From the NCBI RefSeq assembly GCF_014196515.1, contig NZ_JACIDV010000008.1, positions 140,485 to 204,484 of the forward strand: DNA of 64,000 nucleotides, given 5' to 3'. The notes under the pieces were generated by a model, which was not told the DNA's origin, ran no database searches, and saw only the letters and a list, made by a program, of their open reading frames with translations. Shown here in pieces: positions 9,709 to 17,498 of this stretch (the first letter of the stretch is position 1; the number at the start of each line of letters is the position of its first letter). The stretch is from Rhizobium skierniewicense. GTDB taxonomy: Bacteria; Pseudomonadota; Alphaproteobacteria; Rhizobiales; Rhizobiaceae. The position numbers and the translations under genes are program-made.

Positions 9709-11019
9709 GTGCTGACAGACACAGCGATCAAAAAAGCAAAAGCCAGAGATAAAGCTTACAAGCTTGCAGACACCAATGGCCTACATCTCTTTGTCGCCAC
9801 ATCCGGGTCAAAGAGCTGGCGGTATCGCTACTACTTCGCTGACAAGGAAAAGCTTCTAGTCCTAGGCTCATATCCCGACGTGTCTCTCGTGGACGCGCGA
9901 CGACTCAGGGATGACGCCCGCAAGCTCTTGAAGGATGGGAAAGACCCATCCGCGCTGAAGAAGCTCGAGAAAGTCATTGGTCGAAAGCAGGCCGGCGAAA
10001 CGTTCCAGGCGCTGGCCGAGGAATGGCATGAACACACCAAACCGACTTGGACCGATCGGCACGCCGCAGAGGTGTTGACGACGCTCAAAAGAGACGTCTT
10101 TCCTCTGTTGGGTGACCTGCCTATCAGAAGCATAGATGCCCCTACGATTTTAGGGGTTTTACGGCTTGTTGAAAAGCGTGGCGCTGTGGAAACAGCAAAG
10201 CGCCTCCGGCAGCGGATTTCCGCTGTCTTCGTTTATGCAATCTCGTCCGGTCGCGCCGACACCGATCCTTCGGCAGTTGTCGAAGGCGCGCTCGCCCCGC
10301 TCGAGAAAGGGCGGCAACCATCGATCATCACTCTGCAGGGCGTGAGGCAGATCCTAGCGGACGTTAACAACACCCCTGGGCGAGGTTACAACAAGCTGGC
10401 AATTCGTCTGCTGGCGTTGACGGCAGTTCGACCAGGTGTTCTTGCTGAAACTCCATGGAGCGAATTTGACGAGCTCGACCCGGAGAACCCCGTCTGGATA
10501 ATCCCCGCGGCTCGGATGAAATTGAAGAAGCGCCTCAAGAATGAGGAGGCTTACGACCATCACGTTCCCCTGTGTACGCAGGCGATGGAACTGATCGACG
10601 TCCTCAGGCGCGTGAACGGCAGGTTTCCCTTCGTCTTTCCAAACCTCAGGAAGCCACGACAGCCAATGTCCACCAACACCATGGGGTACATGCTGAACCG
10701 GGCGGGCTATCACTCCCGGCACGTTCCTCATGGCTTCCGGGCCTCATTTTCATCGATCATGAATGAAAGGCTCCCGCAGGAATCGAAGATCATTGATCTC
10801 ATGCTTGCTCACAAACCGAAAGATGCAGTCGAAGGCGCATATAACCGTGCACAGCACGCCCAGCGGAGACGTGAAATCGCTCAAGAGTATGCGGACCTTA
10901 TTTTGACCGGAGCTCCGTCAGCGGCTCAACTTCTTATGGGACCGATCAGGGTAGTAAACAGCAAACTGGAAACGGGGGCTCGGGTCACAAAGCTGAAAAA
11001 GGCGAAGCGCGTCGCCTAA
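9709..11019 (+). CDS. int: Tyrosine recombinase (P4-type prophage integrase)
   Basis: Site-specific recombinase of 436 residues. The N-terminal part (LTDTAIKKAKARDKAYKLAD) is the DUF4102 arm-binding domain of P4-like integrases. A core-binding domain follows at about residues 95-195, then the catalytic domain. Catalytic residues visible are R241 (TAVRPG), H341 and R344 (HGFR), H368 (LAHK) and Y378 (GAYNRAQ). The start is GTG with only a weak AGCGAGAA upstream. It reads away from the tRNA and converges with the lysis cassette, overlapping the tail of a 36-codon ORF by 4 bp. Confidence 0.95.
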   Translation: MLTDTAIKKAKARDKAYKLADTNGLHLFVATSGSKSWRYRYYFADKEKLLVLGSYPDVSLVDARRLRDDARKLLKDGKDPSALKKLEKVIGRKQAGETFQALAEEWHEHTKPTWTDRHAAEVLTTLKRDVFPLLGDLPIRSIDAPTILGVLRLVEKRGAVETAKRLRQRISAVFVYAISSGRADTDPSAVVEGALAPLEKGRQPSIITLQGVRQILADVNNTPGRGYNKLAIRLLALTAVRPGVLAETPWSEFDELDPENPVWIIPAARMKLKKRLKNEEAYDHHVPLCTQAMELIDVLRRVNGRFPFVFPNLRKPRQPMSTNTMGYMLNRAGYHSRHVPHGFRASFSSIMNERLPQESKIIDLMLAHKPKDAVEGAYNRAQHAQRRREIAQEYADLILTGAPSAAQLLMGPIRVVNSKLETGARVTKLKKAKRVA

Positions 11020-11126
11020 AGGTGCAGGCATAGCAACCATGCGACCAATATGATGCTTGCCACAGCGACGACTTTACCTTGCGGCTTGGCAGCCTCTTTG
11101 ATGTTTCGTGCTCTAGGTCGCATCAT
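11016..11126 (-). CDS. Small single-span membrane peptide (36 aa) of the lysis cassette
   Basis: Begins ATGATG inside the end of the holin-like gene and stops at 11016. The product has a basic N-terminus (MMRPRARNIKEAAKPQGK) and then one hydrophobic helix (VVAVASIILVAWLLCLHL) to the C-terminus. Its position as the last gene of the lysis unit suggests an antiholin or holin accessory. No SD is obvious; coupling to the upstream gene would be needed. Confidence 0.45.
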   Translation of the reverse strand: MMRPRARNIKEAAKPQGKVVAVASIILVAWLLCLHL

Positions 11127-11445
11127 GCCGGCTTCTCCCGATCTCCGCGTGGCGGAGGCGAAACGCCTTCAGGATAATCTCAACGATGATGATCCCGCCG
11201 ATTCCGACTATAAACCCGCCCACGCTTGCAGATTGCTCTTCAGGTACGCTCAGTTTACCAAATGCCCACTGGAAGAAGATGGTTCCCAACGGACTAAGGT
11301 AATAGGCCGCAACGCCACCGACGAAAAACTTGCGAAGACTGGCCCACGGACCAGTCCACTCCATCGCAACGGAAACGGCAGATCCGGCAATACCAGCGAG
11401 GGCGACCTTTCCCTCGTTCGAACTAAGCCATTCCCAAAAACTCAT
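11113..11445 (-). CDS. Holin-like phage membrane protein
   Basis: 110 residues beginning MSFWEWLSSNEGK, after an AGGAG placed 10 nt upstream. Three hydrophobic stretches can be seen: KVALAGIAGSAVSVAMEW, FFVGGVAAYYLSPLGTIFF and SVGGFIVGIGGIIIVEIIL. The C-terminus is basic and polar. Size, topology and location after endolysin and spanin-like genes fit a class I holin. The longer reading frame upstream of 11445 overlaps the spanin gene and lacks an SD. Confidence 0.7.
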   Translation of the reverse strand: MSFWEWLSSNEGKVALAGIAGSAVSVAMEWTGPWASLRKFFVGGVAAYYLSPLGTIFFQWAFGKLSVPEEQSASVGGFIVGIGGIIIVEIILKAFRLRHAEIGRSRHDAT

Positions 11446-11452
11446 TTTCGCT

Positions 11453-11722
11453 TCACTCCTGCACGGCGCGGGTAGCAGCTCTCGCCCCACCGTTGCCATG
11501 CCTCGCGCACTCTTGGCGCGTCCAGACGCCGCCGGCGCATATGCCGACAACTGTCCTGTCAATCTTTCGCTGGTCCGCAGGGGTGGCCCCGCGGGCGCCG
11601 ATCAAATCAGTTCCGACCACGCGGCGCAGGCCCGAGACATTTCCCGGCCCCGAAATCCCACATCCCGCTAGCGCAATCGTCAAACCGATCACGAGCGCCG
11701 TCCGCACCATTCCCAGCCGCAT
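11453..11722 (-). CDS. Rz1-like outer-membrane spanin lipoprotein
   Basis: 89 residues with a clear lipoprotein signal, ALAGC (C21), then a short periplasmic part containing a CAGGVWTRQEC segment. Its first 116 bp overlap the preceding membrane protein in another frame, the classic arrangement of Rz and Rz1. Family assignment rests on architecture, since spanins diverge strongly. Confidence 0.62.
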   Translation of the reverse strand: MRLGMVRTALVIGLTIALAGCGISGPGNVSGLRRVVGTDLIGARGATPADQRKIDRTVVGICAGGVWTRQECARHGNGGARAATRAVQE

Positions 11723-11846
11723 TGTTTTGCCTTTCCGTTTTGACTATCGCGCGTTCTGTCGCGTTACGGTCGATCATGATGACGGCGGCGGTGACAAAAC
11801 TTGCCGCCGCCAATCCTAAAAGGAGGTAGACGCCGACGCGTGTCAT
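11607..11846 (-). CDS. Rz-like inner-membrane spanin candidate
   Basis: 79 residues with an N-terminal membrane anchor (VYLLLGLAAASFVTAAVIM), then a polar domain (RNATERAIVKTERQNNAAG). The start overlaps the endolysin stop as TGATG, and its 3' half is overlapped by the lipoprotein gene. It is shorter than typical Rz and lacks a long coiled coil, so it may instead be a small lysis accessory protein. Confidence 0.55.
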   Translation of the reverse strand: MTRVGVYLLLGLAAASFVTAAVIMIDRNATERAIVKTERQNNAAGNGADGARDRFDDCASGMWDFGAGKCLGPAPRGRN

Positions 11847-12781
11847 CAGACAGCAACCTCGCGGCCAAAGAGCGTGTTGATCCGTCGGGCGATCACGTCA
11901 CGCTTGCGGTAAGCAATGACGCCAAGAACGGAGATAGCGACGAAGATAGCGATCCAGCCCCAAGGGAGACCCATTGACCAGGCAGCAGCGCCAGACCCGA
12001 GAAGAGAGCTCGCGCCGCCTTGCACCGCTTCCTTGGTTGCAACAGCGTCGCGGCGGAGCTGGGCGAGCGTAGCCGAGCCGATCACGCCGTCTGCGACAAG
12101 GTGCGGGTGGGCGGACTGGTAGGCTTTCACGGCGGCAGCGGTTTTCTCACCCATCCAGCCATCAATAGCGCCGGGATTGAAGCCCTTCGCAGAAAGAATG
12201 GTTTGAGCTTCCTTCACCACGTCGTCGGGACGCTTCGGAGCGGCATCAATGGCGACGCGAGGCACGCCCTCGCCGACACCGGTGTAGATGCCCAGTTCGA
12301 ACAATAACGCCTCTTCCTTCCGGCGACGGACAAGACCAGCCAGTTTCTTCCCCTTGGCCGTGTTATAGTGGCTGCCAAGGTAATCGGCTGCGGCTTTGGT
12401 TTTTCCCGCGCGCCACAGCTTCGCCCATTCCCAATCCATCGCGCCCGTGCCGAGATTGAAAATTGCTGAGACAGACGCGTCCAGTTCGTGCTGCTTACGG
12501 TTCGTTGGGGAATTGTTGACCGCAGCGGGTTCAAACTCACTGGCGAGAACAGCGGCGAAAATCGTATCGGACTGCTCTGCGGTGATTTTTGTCTTACCAG
12601 GCACCAGCTTTGTGATGCCGATTTTTGCAAGTTCACGCCGTACCGACGGACTGCCCATCGTGAACCCAGTTCCGATTGTTGGTACGCGGACTGGATCCAA
12701 ATAGCATGTCAGCGGGTTACCTTCGTGACCACGCGTGAAAGCCCTGCCTTTTGGCGATGTTGAAGTGATTGACGGTGTCAT
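11846..12781 (-). CDS. Phage endolysin: GH24 lysozyme, peptidoglycan-binding domain, C-terminal membrane anchor
   Basis: Muramidase of 311 residues. The GH24 triad is visible: E20 (RGHEGNP), D29 (CYLDPV) and T35 (PTIGTGFT). A PG_binding_1 domain occupies about residues 195-250 (AQTILSAKGFNPGAIDGWMG, AAVKAYQS). A transmembrane helix, WGWIAIFVAISVLGVIAY, lies near the C-terminus, followed by basic residues; this is unusual for a soluble lysozyme. ATG 12781 is chosen because GGAG lies 7 nt upstream. The start codon is in the 3' arm of a 9-bp hairpin (12779-12813). Confidence 0.9.
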   Translation of the reverse strand: MTPSITSTSPKGRAFTRGHEGNPLTCYLDPVRVPTIGTGFTMGSPSVRRELAKIGITKLVPGKTKITAEQSDTIFAAVLASEFEPAAVNNSPTNRKQHELDASVSAIFNLGTGAMDWEWAKLWRAGKTKAAADYLGSHYNTAKGKKLAGLVRRRKEEALLFELGIYTGVGEGVPRVAIDAAPKRPDDVVKEAQTILSAKGFNPGAIDGWMGEKTAAAVKAYQSAHPHLVADGVIGSATLAQLRRDAVATKEAVQGGASSLLGSGAAAWSMGLPWGWIAIFVAISVLGVIAYRKRDVIARRINTLFGREVAV

Positions 12782-12813
12782 GAGTGCGCTCCGAAACAAG
12801 GGCAGCACTCATG
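12779..12813 (-). promoter_or_regulatory. Leader hairpin enclosing the endolysin SD and start codon
   Basis: On the minus strand GCGCATGAGTGC (12816-12805) is followed 17 nt later by GCACTCATG (12787-12779). The arms CATGAGTGC and GCACTCATG pair perfectly over 9 bp. The ATG start is inside the 3' arm and the GGAG ribosome site is in the loop. The same arrangement precedes three other late genes. Confidence 0.6.
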
Positions 12814-12848
12814 CGCTATCGATGTCCTTCAATATCACGCGTCACGTG

Positions 12849-12877
12849 TTGCAACAATCCAGCATTTCCAGTAATTA
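12849..12877 (+). promoter_or_regulatory. Candidate capsid promoter
   Basis: TTGCAA (12849-12854), a 17-bp spacer and TAATTA (12872-12877). Transcription would begin near 12884, just before the GCGCATGAGTGC leader element. TTGCAA is self-complementary and could serve the divergent endolysin gene too, but no well-spaced -10 is seen on that side. Confidence 0.45.
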
Positions 12878-12890
12878 GAAAGGGAATGCG

Positions 12891-12931
12891 CATGAGTGCT
12901 GATCCACCTTAACCGGAGACATGCACTCATG
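12891..12931 (+). promoter_or_regulatory. Leader hairpin enclosing the capsid SD and start codon
   Basis: CATGAGTGC (12891-12899) pairs perfectly with GCACTCATG (12923-12931). The 23-nt loop holds CCGGAG, and the capsid ATG (12929) is in the 3' arm. It also contains a six-codon ORF, MSADPP. Confidence 0.62.
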
Positions 12932-14032
12932 ACCAAGACCGTGGTTGCCTTTGGCGATCCGAAAGCCCAGAAGAAGTGGTCTGGCGGGCTTTTCATTGAC
13001 ATTACCAAGAAGAGCTATTTCGACCGCAAATTCATCGGCACCTCCGACGAATACGCGATCCAGCGCCTTACCGATCTGGAATCGGAAGCGGGCGACACGA
13101 TCACGTACGACCTGTCGGTTCAGCTTCGCAACAAGCCCACCTATGGCGACGCTCGCCTCGAGGGCAAAGAAGAAAGCCTTCGCTTCGCCAGCGATCAGCT
13201 GAAGATCGACCAGATGCGCCACGGCGTGTCTGCTGGCGGCAAGATGAGCCGTAAGCGCACCGCACACAACATGCGCCAGATCGGCAAGAACCGTCTCTCC
13301 GATTACTGGTCCAAGTTCAACGACCAGATGGTTTTCATCTACCTGTCCGGTTCGCGTGGCATCAATGAGGACTTCATCGAAACCGTCGAATGGACCGGCC
13401 ATGCCGAAAACCCAATCGAAGCGCCCGACAACGACCACATCCTCTATGGCGGCGACGCGAACTCCAAGGCGACTATTGATGCGACGGACATCATGTCCCG
13501 CTCGCTGATCGAGCGCGCTCAGGTCAAGGCACGCATGATGTCTGCCAAAGACCCCAAGAACGCGAACATGATGCCGATCCAGATCAATGGTGAAGCCCAC
13601 TACGTCATGGTCATGAGCCCTTATCAGGAACACGATCTGCGCACCAACGATGCTGGCGGCTGGCTCGAGATCCAGAAAGCCGCGGCAACGGCGGAAGGCA
13701 AGGCAAACCCAATCTTCAAGGGTGGCCTCGGCATGATCAACAACACCGTACTTCACAGCCACGAGTGGGCGATCCGCTTCAAGGATTACGGTGCAGATCA
13801 AAACGTCCAGGCGGGCCGCGCCTTGTTCATGGGCCGACAGGCTGGCGTTATCGCGTTCGGCTCAGCAGGCGGCTTCCGCTACACATGGACCGAAGAAACC
13901 AAGGATCACGGCAATGAGCCGGTTGTTGCGTCTGGCGTCATCGCTGGCGTGAAGAAGACACGGTTCAATGGTCGCGATTACGGTGTGATCTCTGTCGACA
14001 CCGCCGCGAAAGACCCGAACAACGCAGCATAA
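12929..14032 (+). CDS. Major capsid protein, N4-gp56 family
   Basis: Forms the phage head; 367 residues. The order of conserved blocks (KKWSGGLFIDITKKSYFDRK, GDTITYDLSVQL, GDARLEGKEESLRF, RTAHNMRQIGKNRLSDYW, YLSGSRGINEDF, GGLGMINNTVLHSH) is that of N4-gp56-type capsid proteins. ATG 12929 with GGAG 10 nt upstream is preferred; an in-frame GTG at 12896 lacks an SD. It is the first gene of the rightward virion operon, directly after a leader hairpin. Confidence 0.92.
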   Translation: MTKTVVAFGDPKAQKKWSGGLFIDITKKSYFDRKFIGTSDEYAIQRLTDLESEAGDTITYDLSVQLRNKPTYGDARLEGKEESLRFASDQLKIDQMRHGVSAGGKMSRKRTAHNMRQIGKNRLSDYWSKFNDQMVFIYLSGSRGINEDFIETVEWTGHAENPIEAPDNDHILYGGDANSKATIDATDIMSRSLIERAQVKARMMSAKDPKNANMMPIQINGEAHYVMVMSPYQEHDLRTNDAGGWLEIQKAAATAEGKANPIFKGGLGMINNTVLHSHEWAIRFKDYGADQNVQAGRALFMGRQAGVIAFGSAGGFRYTWTEETKDHGNEPVVASGVIAGVKKTRFNGRDYGVISVDTAAKDPNNAA

Positions 14033-14037
14033 GGGCA

Positions 14038-14057
14038 AGCCCGGCTAAGTCCGGGCT
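14038..14057 (+). other. Hairpin after the capsid gene
   Basis: AGCCCGG / CCGGGCT with a 6-nt loop, 6 bp past the capsid stop, without a T-run. It may be a processing or attenuation site that sets capsid mRNA above downstream genes. Confidence 0.4.
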
Positions 14058-14110
14058 AACCTCCCTCTTCAGCGGTCTACGCGACCATCCAATGTCAAAG
14101 GACTTTCGAT

Positions 14111-14572
14111 ATGGCGCTCATTCAGAGCAAATACGCCAAGGGCACCGAAGCCCTGTCTTACCCCTCCAACGCCGGTGAAGCTGTCGCTATTCGCTTCTCC
14201 CACCAAGTGGCAAACGCTCCTGCTGCCGGTGACATTCTCGAGCTGGCTTGCATCCCATCGAATTGCCGCGTCGTAGACATCGTTCTCGACTCGGACGATC
14301 TGGACACAAACGGCGCACCCACGATGTTGCTTGACGTGGGCATCATGAGTGGCGGGTTCAGCGATGAAAACCCTGCCCGCACATGCGGTGCGGAGTTCTT
14401 CTCCGGCGCAAACGCAGCTCAGACCGGTGCAGTGGCTCGCCCGACGCTCAAGTCGGCCTACCGCACCACGCCTTCCAACATCGATCGCTCCATCGGTATC
14501 AAGTTTACCACGGCAGCGGCCACCTTCGCGGCGGGTCAGATCGGGCTGACAGTTTTTCTGTCCACCGAGTAA
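14111..14572 (+). CDS. Phage head protein of unknown function (153 aa)
   Basis: 153 residues, no known motif. The Ala/Gly/Thr-rich, beta-prone sequence (MALIQSKYAKGTEALSYPSN, EAVAIRFSHQV, FAAGQIGLTVFLSTE) looks like a virion structural protein. Proteins of this size directly after an N4-gp56 capsid gene may be head decoration proteins, but this is inferred only from position. A terminator follows 24 bp later. Confidence 0.7.
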   Translation: MALIQSKYAKGTEALSYPSNAGEAVAIRFSHQVANAPAAGDILELACIPSNCRVVDIVLDSDDLDTNGAPTMLLDVGIMSGGFSDENPARTCGAEFFSGANAAQTGAVARPTLKSAYRTTPSNIDRSIGIKFTTAAATFAAGQIGLTVFLSTE

Positions 14573-14596
14573 CCCTCCGGGCCGCGTGACACATGA

Positions 14597-14620
14597 GGGG
14601 GCGGCAAGCCCCCTTTTCTT
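14597..14620 (+). terminator. Rho-independent terminator
   Basis: GGGGGC / GCCCCC stem (14597-14602 and 14608-14613), loop GGCAA, followed by TTTTCTTT. It lies between the head protein and the next tail-module gene, so capsid-region mRNA can end here. Confidence 0.72.
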
Positions 14621-14634
14621 TAAAGGAGTGGGCA

Positions 14635-14961
14635 ATGAAAACTCTAATCGAATGCAAGACCGGCCACACGATCCAGACACTCGGCGGTGTCTCCTACAGC
14701 TTTGATCGCGATGAACACGGGCGTTTTGTCAACGAGGTCGCGAGCGTACTCCATCGGTCGCTGTTTCTGAACGTGGATGTGTATCAGGAAGTGCCGCTTA
14801 CGCCTGAGGCGGATGATGATCAGGAAATCCCTGCGTTCCTGAACGGTGGTATCGACCCTGTCGAACCTGAGCCTGAGCCTGAGCCTGAGCCTAGTGATAC
14901 AGCGGCCCAAGAGCCGGTCAAGCCAAAAACGACAACCAAGAAAACTGCTTCCAAGGCTTAA
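14635..14961 (+). CDS. Hypothetical phage protein with PEPEPE linker (108 aa)
   Basis: Starts at ATG 14635, six bases after an AAAGGAG. The N-terminal 70 residues (MKTLIECKTGHTIQTLGGVS) look folded. An acidic linker EPEPEPEPEP comes next, then a Lys/Thr-rich tail (KPKTTTKKTASKA). Function is unknown; gene position between capsid and connector genes suggests a virion assembly role. Confidence 0.62.
   Translation: MKTLIECKTGHTIQTLGGVSYSFDRDEHGRFVNEVASVLHRSLFLNVDVYQEVPLTPEADDDQEIPAFLNGGIDPVEPEPEPEPEPSDTAAQEPVKPKTTTKKTASKA
14866..14889 (+). repeat. CCTGAG x4 microsatellite in coding sequence
   Basis: Four exact tandem copies of CCTGAG encode the Pro-Glu repeat of the 108-aa protein. The length could vary between relatives by slippage without changing the frame. 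Confidence 0.6.
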
Positions 14962-14964
14962 CGC

Positions 14965-15669
14965 ATGCCCAAGGCGAATGACATTCTGCGGAGAACCAGC
15001 GTCCTTCTTATCGACGATGAGCACGCTCGCTGGCCTCTCACGGAACTCGCCGACTGGCTCAACGAGGCGGTGAAAGCCATTGTTCTGGCGAAGCCTTCCG
15101 CCTCCTCCCGTACTTTGCCCCTCCCGCTTGCCAAAGGCACCTATCAGGAATTACCCGCGATGCTCGATGGTGTGACACCGCTCCAGCTGCTCGGCGTGAA
15201 CCGCAATCTTGTCGGCGATGGATCAACCCGTATCGGTGGCCGCGCCATCCGCACCGCCGCTCGAGGGCTTCTGGACGCGCAGGAACCGAACTGGCACGAT
15301 CCGGCATATGAGCCCTTCCGCAAGGAAGTTCGCCAAGTCGTCTTTGACGAGAACCTGCCGCTAGAGTTTTATGCGTATCCCGGCAATGACGGGAATGGCG
15401 TGGTCGAGGTAGCCCTATCTTACCTACCCGCCCCGGCCCTTCCTCTGGCTGGTCAGGACGAAACCACATATGCGGCATGGGACGTTGAGATTGGCTTGCC
15501 TGAGCCCTACTCCGTCCCTCTGCTTGATTATGTGCTCTACAAGGCGTTCTCGAAAGACGATATCGCCGGAGACCCGACCAAAGCGATGTCGCACTATCAA
15601 ACCTTCGCGGCAGCGGTTGGCATTAAGGTTCAGGCCGAATCGTCAGCCAATCCGAACAGGAGACGCTGA
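14965..15669 (+). CDS. Phage connector/adaptor-type protein, DUF6682-like
   Basis: 234 residues. The start (ANDILRRTSVLLIDDEHARW) and WLNEAVKAIVLAKP resemble a family of head-proximal podovirus proteins (DUF6682). The C-terminal part (YVLYKAFSKDDIAGDPTKAMSH) resembles the end of gp6-like adaptors. It lies 3 bp after the preceding stop and overlaps the next start by 1 bp. The family name is recalled by eye. Confidence 0.6.
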   Translation: MPKANDILRRTSVLLIDDEHARWPLTELADWLNEAVKAIVLAKPSASSRTLPLPLAKGTYQELPAMLDGVTPLQLLGVNRNLVGDGSTRIGGRAIRTAARGLLDAQEPNWHDPAYEPFRKEVRQVVFDENLPLEFYAYPGNDGNGVVEVALSYLPAPALPLAGQDETTYAAWDVEIGLPEPYSVPLLDYVLYKAFSKDDIAGDPTKAMSHYQTFAAAVGIKVQAESSANPNRRR

Positions 15670-16295
15670 TGCGCGATATCGATGATCTGCTCCCCGAGGT
15701 TTTAATCCACGCTCCCAACTGCTCTGATCCCATTGCGCGTCGGTACCTGCGCGAAGCAGCTCGCGATGTTTGCGACAAGGTGGATCTTTGGCGCGAACGC
15801 GATCACATCACGATCAGCGATGCTGAAGGTGAATGCCTGTCCACCATTTCAGACGCCGAGATTGTGAAGATTGAAGCCGCAGACTTGGATGGGGTGACGC
15901 TTACGCCCGAAACCCCGGAGTGGCTCGATGACAATTATCCCGGCTGGGACAAGCCGGACGACTCGGGCGCGACGTCGCGCTTCATAACCCAGATTAAGCC
16001 AGGCGCGATCCAAGTCGTTCCACCCAATACCGGCAAGCTATCGGTTCGGTTCATTCTCAAGCCATCCCGCAAAGCCACCACTCTCCCTGATTTTCTCATC
16101 GACAAATACGGCACCGAAATAGGCAAAGGCGCTGCGGCTCGCGTTCTGATGCTCCCGACGGATGACGGCGGACCTAACCCTCAAATGGGAACGGTACTGC
16201 AAAGCGAGTTCACCGCATTTCTCGACAAACTGCCAATGAAAGTTGCCAAGGGCCAGCAAGGTGCACGTCCTCGCACAAAAGGGAGCTACTTTTAA
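15669..16295 (+). CDS. Phage head-tail/tail adaptor-like protein (208 aa)
   Basis: Begins MRDIDDLLPEVLIHAPNCSD, then an arginine-rich helix (IARRYLREAARDVCDKVDLW) and a beta-rich region. This pattern recurs in tail adaptor proteins of small podoviruses encoded next to fibre-adaptor genes. The start overlaps the previous stop by one base and its stop overlaps the next start. Confidence 0.6.
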   Translation: MRDIDDLLPEVLIHAPNCSDPIARRYLREAARDVCDKVDLWRERDHITISDAEGECLSTISDAEIVKIEAADLDGVTLTPETPEWLDDNYPGWDKPDDSGATSRFITQIKPGAIQVVPPNTGKLSVRFILKPSRKATTLPDFLIDKYGTEIGKGAAARVLMLPTDDGGPNPQMGTVLQSEFTAFLDKLPMKVAKGQQGARPRTKGSYF

Positions 16296-16711
16296 TGCCT
16301 GCCAGCACTTATGCCGCCAACGCACTGCTGAACCTATTCCTGCGCGGCGTTGCGTTTGTCGCCCCTGCCCGCGTTTATATTTCGCTCCACACAGCAGATC
16401 CGGGCGTGGCTGGAACGTCTGAGGTCACATTGGCCGCTTGGCCCGATTACGTGCGCCTCGATGCGGCTCAGGGTGGCGCTGTGGCGACCGGTTTCATGGC
16501 CGCGGCGACCAAAGCTACTGAAAACCTGCTCGAGCTGCTGTACCCCGCTCACAATGGCGCTGCACCTATCACTATTACCCACTTCGCGATCTGGACCGCC
16601 GCCAACGGCGGGGAAATGATCTTCCAAGGCGCGCTGACCGCGAACAAGACGCTCAACCCCACCGATGAGTGCATCATTCATGCCGGCGACCTTGATGTGA
16701 CGGTGGCCTGA
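16295..16711 (+). CDS. Phage tail-fibre-like structural protein (138 aa)
   Basis: 138 residues containing the signature VYISLHTADPGVAGTSEVT, common to a family of small phage proteins labelled tail fibre protein. ITITHFAIWTAANGGEMIFQ is the second conserved block. Role unproven; neighbours are all tail genes and starts and stops overlap. Confidence 0.65.
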   Translation: MPASTYAANALLNLFLRGVAFVAPARVYISLHTADPGVAGTSEVTLAAWPDYVRLDAAQGGAVATGFMAAATKATENLLELLYPAHNGAAPITITHFAIWTAANGGEMIFQGALTANKTLNPTDECIIHAGDLDVTVA

Positions 16712-17223
16712 TGGAAAGTCGGGGATCGGTCAACGGATCTGAGATCAACGCGCTGCCCTTGAATGCGGGAACATTCCTCGTCGATTGCGCCGCTGTTGCG
16801 ACCGTTTCGGTTGCTCCGTCGCTGTCTCTTATTCGTCGTCTCGTCTCAGTTGCCGCAGCGATCATCACGGTACCAGGTACTATGTTGCTGACGGCCCGAC
16901 GCTCCGGCGCGGCACTCATGACCATCACCGTTTCCCCCAGCGCCAGAATGGCACGTCGTGCGACGTCTCGAATGGCGTCTCAGATTGGGGTAGCAGCAAC
17001 GATGAAGCTGGTTCGCCGGGTGGCGCCAGTCAGTTCCACTGACGTCCGCATCGATGCGGCCGCGCTGCTGTCGTGGCGCTTCATCCGCCGCACCGATCAA
17101 CAGCGCATCATGAGGCTGGAACGCGCACGCCATTCGCTTGTCTACCCCGAGAACCGTCGAATGACCGTGCCCGCTTCGAGAAACATGATGCAAGTACCGC
17201 GCTGCGCGGAGGTAATGCCTTGA
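16711..17223 (+). CDS. Phage structural protein, unknown (170 aa)
   Basis: Opens MESRGSVNGSEINALPLNAG, a beginning shared by rhizobial phage tail-region proteins, and ends with a basic region rich in R-M-x-V-P units (ENRRMTVPASRNMMQVP). It contains unusually many Arg and Met residues. No enzymatic motif. The start is coupled to the preceding gene and its stop overlaps the next start. Confidence 0.55.
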   Translation: MESRGSVNGSEINALPLNAGTFLVDCAAVATVSVAPSLSLIRRLVSVAAAIITVPGTMLLTARRSGAALMTITVSPSARMARRATSRMASQIGVAATMKLVRRVAPVSSTDVRIDAAALLSWRFIRRTDQQRIMRLERARHSLVYPENRRMTVPASRNMMQVPRCAEVMP

Positions 17224-17498
17224 GCGACGTCATGACCAAGCAACCCGCCGACGTGCTCGACTATGATGTCGATTTCGTCCGCTGGCTCCCTCCCGAGGAC
17301 AGGATCATATCAGCGGTGAGCGTCATTGAGGGAGCGACAGCCCAAATTGATCGGACAGACTTTTCCGACACCGTCGCAAAGGTTTGGATTTCCGGCGGTG
17401 AAGATGGTGACAACGGCACCGTCGCTTTGACGATTGCCACGGTCGCGGGCCGCACCAAGCAATTCTGTTTCAATATCAAAATCAGGGAGTGCCGTTGA
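17220..17498 (+). CDS. Phage fibre-tail adaptor protein
   Basis: 92 residues from TTG 17220 (TTGA overlap with the previous stop, GGAGG upstream); ATG 17232 is an alternative. DVLDYDVDFVRWLPPEDRI, KVWISGGEDGDNGTV and GRTKQFCFNIKIRE match the small beta-sandwich fibre-tail adaptor family. It directly precedes the tail fibre gene, as the role predicts. Confidence 0.65.
   Translation: MSDVMTKQPADVLDYDVDFVRWLPPEDRIISAVSVIEGATAQIDRTDFSDTVAKVWISGGEDGDNGTVALTIATVAGRTKQFCFNIKIRECR

Noticed and set aside
11050..11475. Plus-strand frame of 141 codons
   Set aside because: Antisense to the holin-like gene, which has an SD and a convincing membrane topology; the plus frame has neither.
12875..13801. 308-codon minus-strand frame opposite the capsid gene
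   Set aside because: Mirror of the capsid codon pattern, rich in Val, Arg and His; no family resemblance.
16660..16690. Extra copy of ATGAGTGC at about 16669 as a fifth leader element
   Set aside because: It lies inside a coding sequence, has no GCGC before it and no start codon in a complementary arm downstream.
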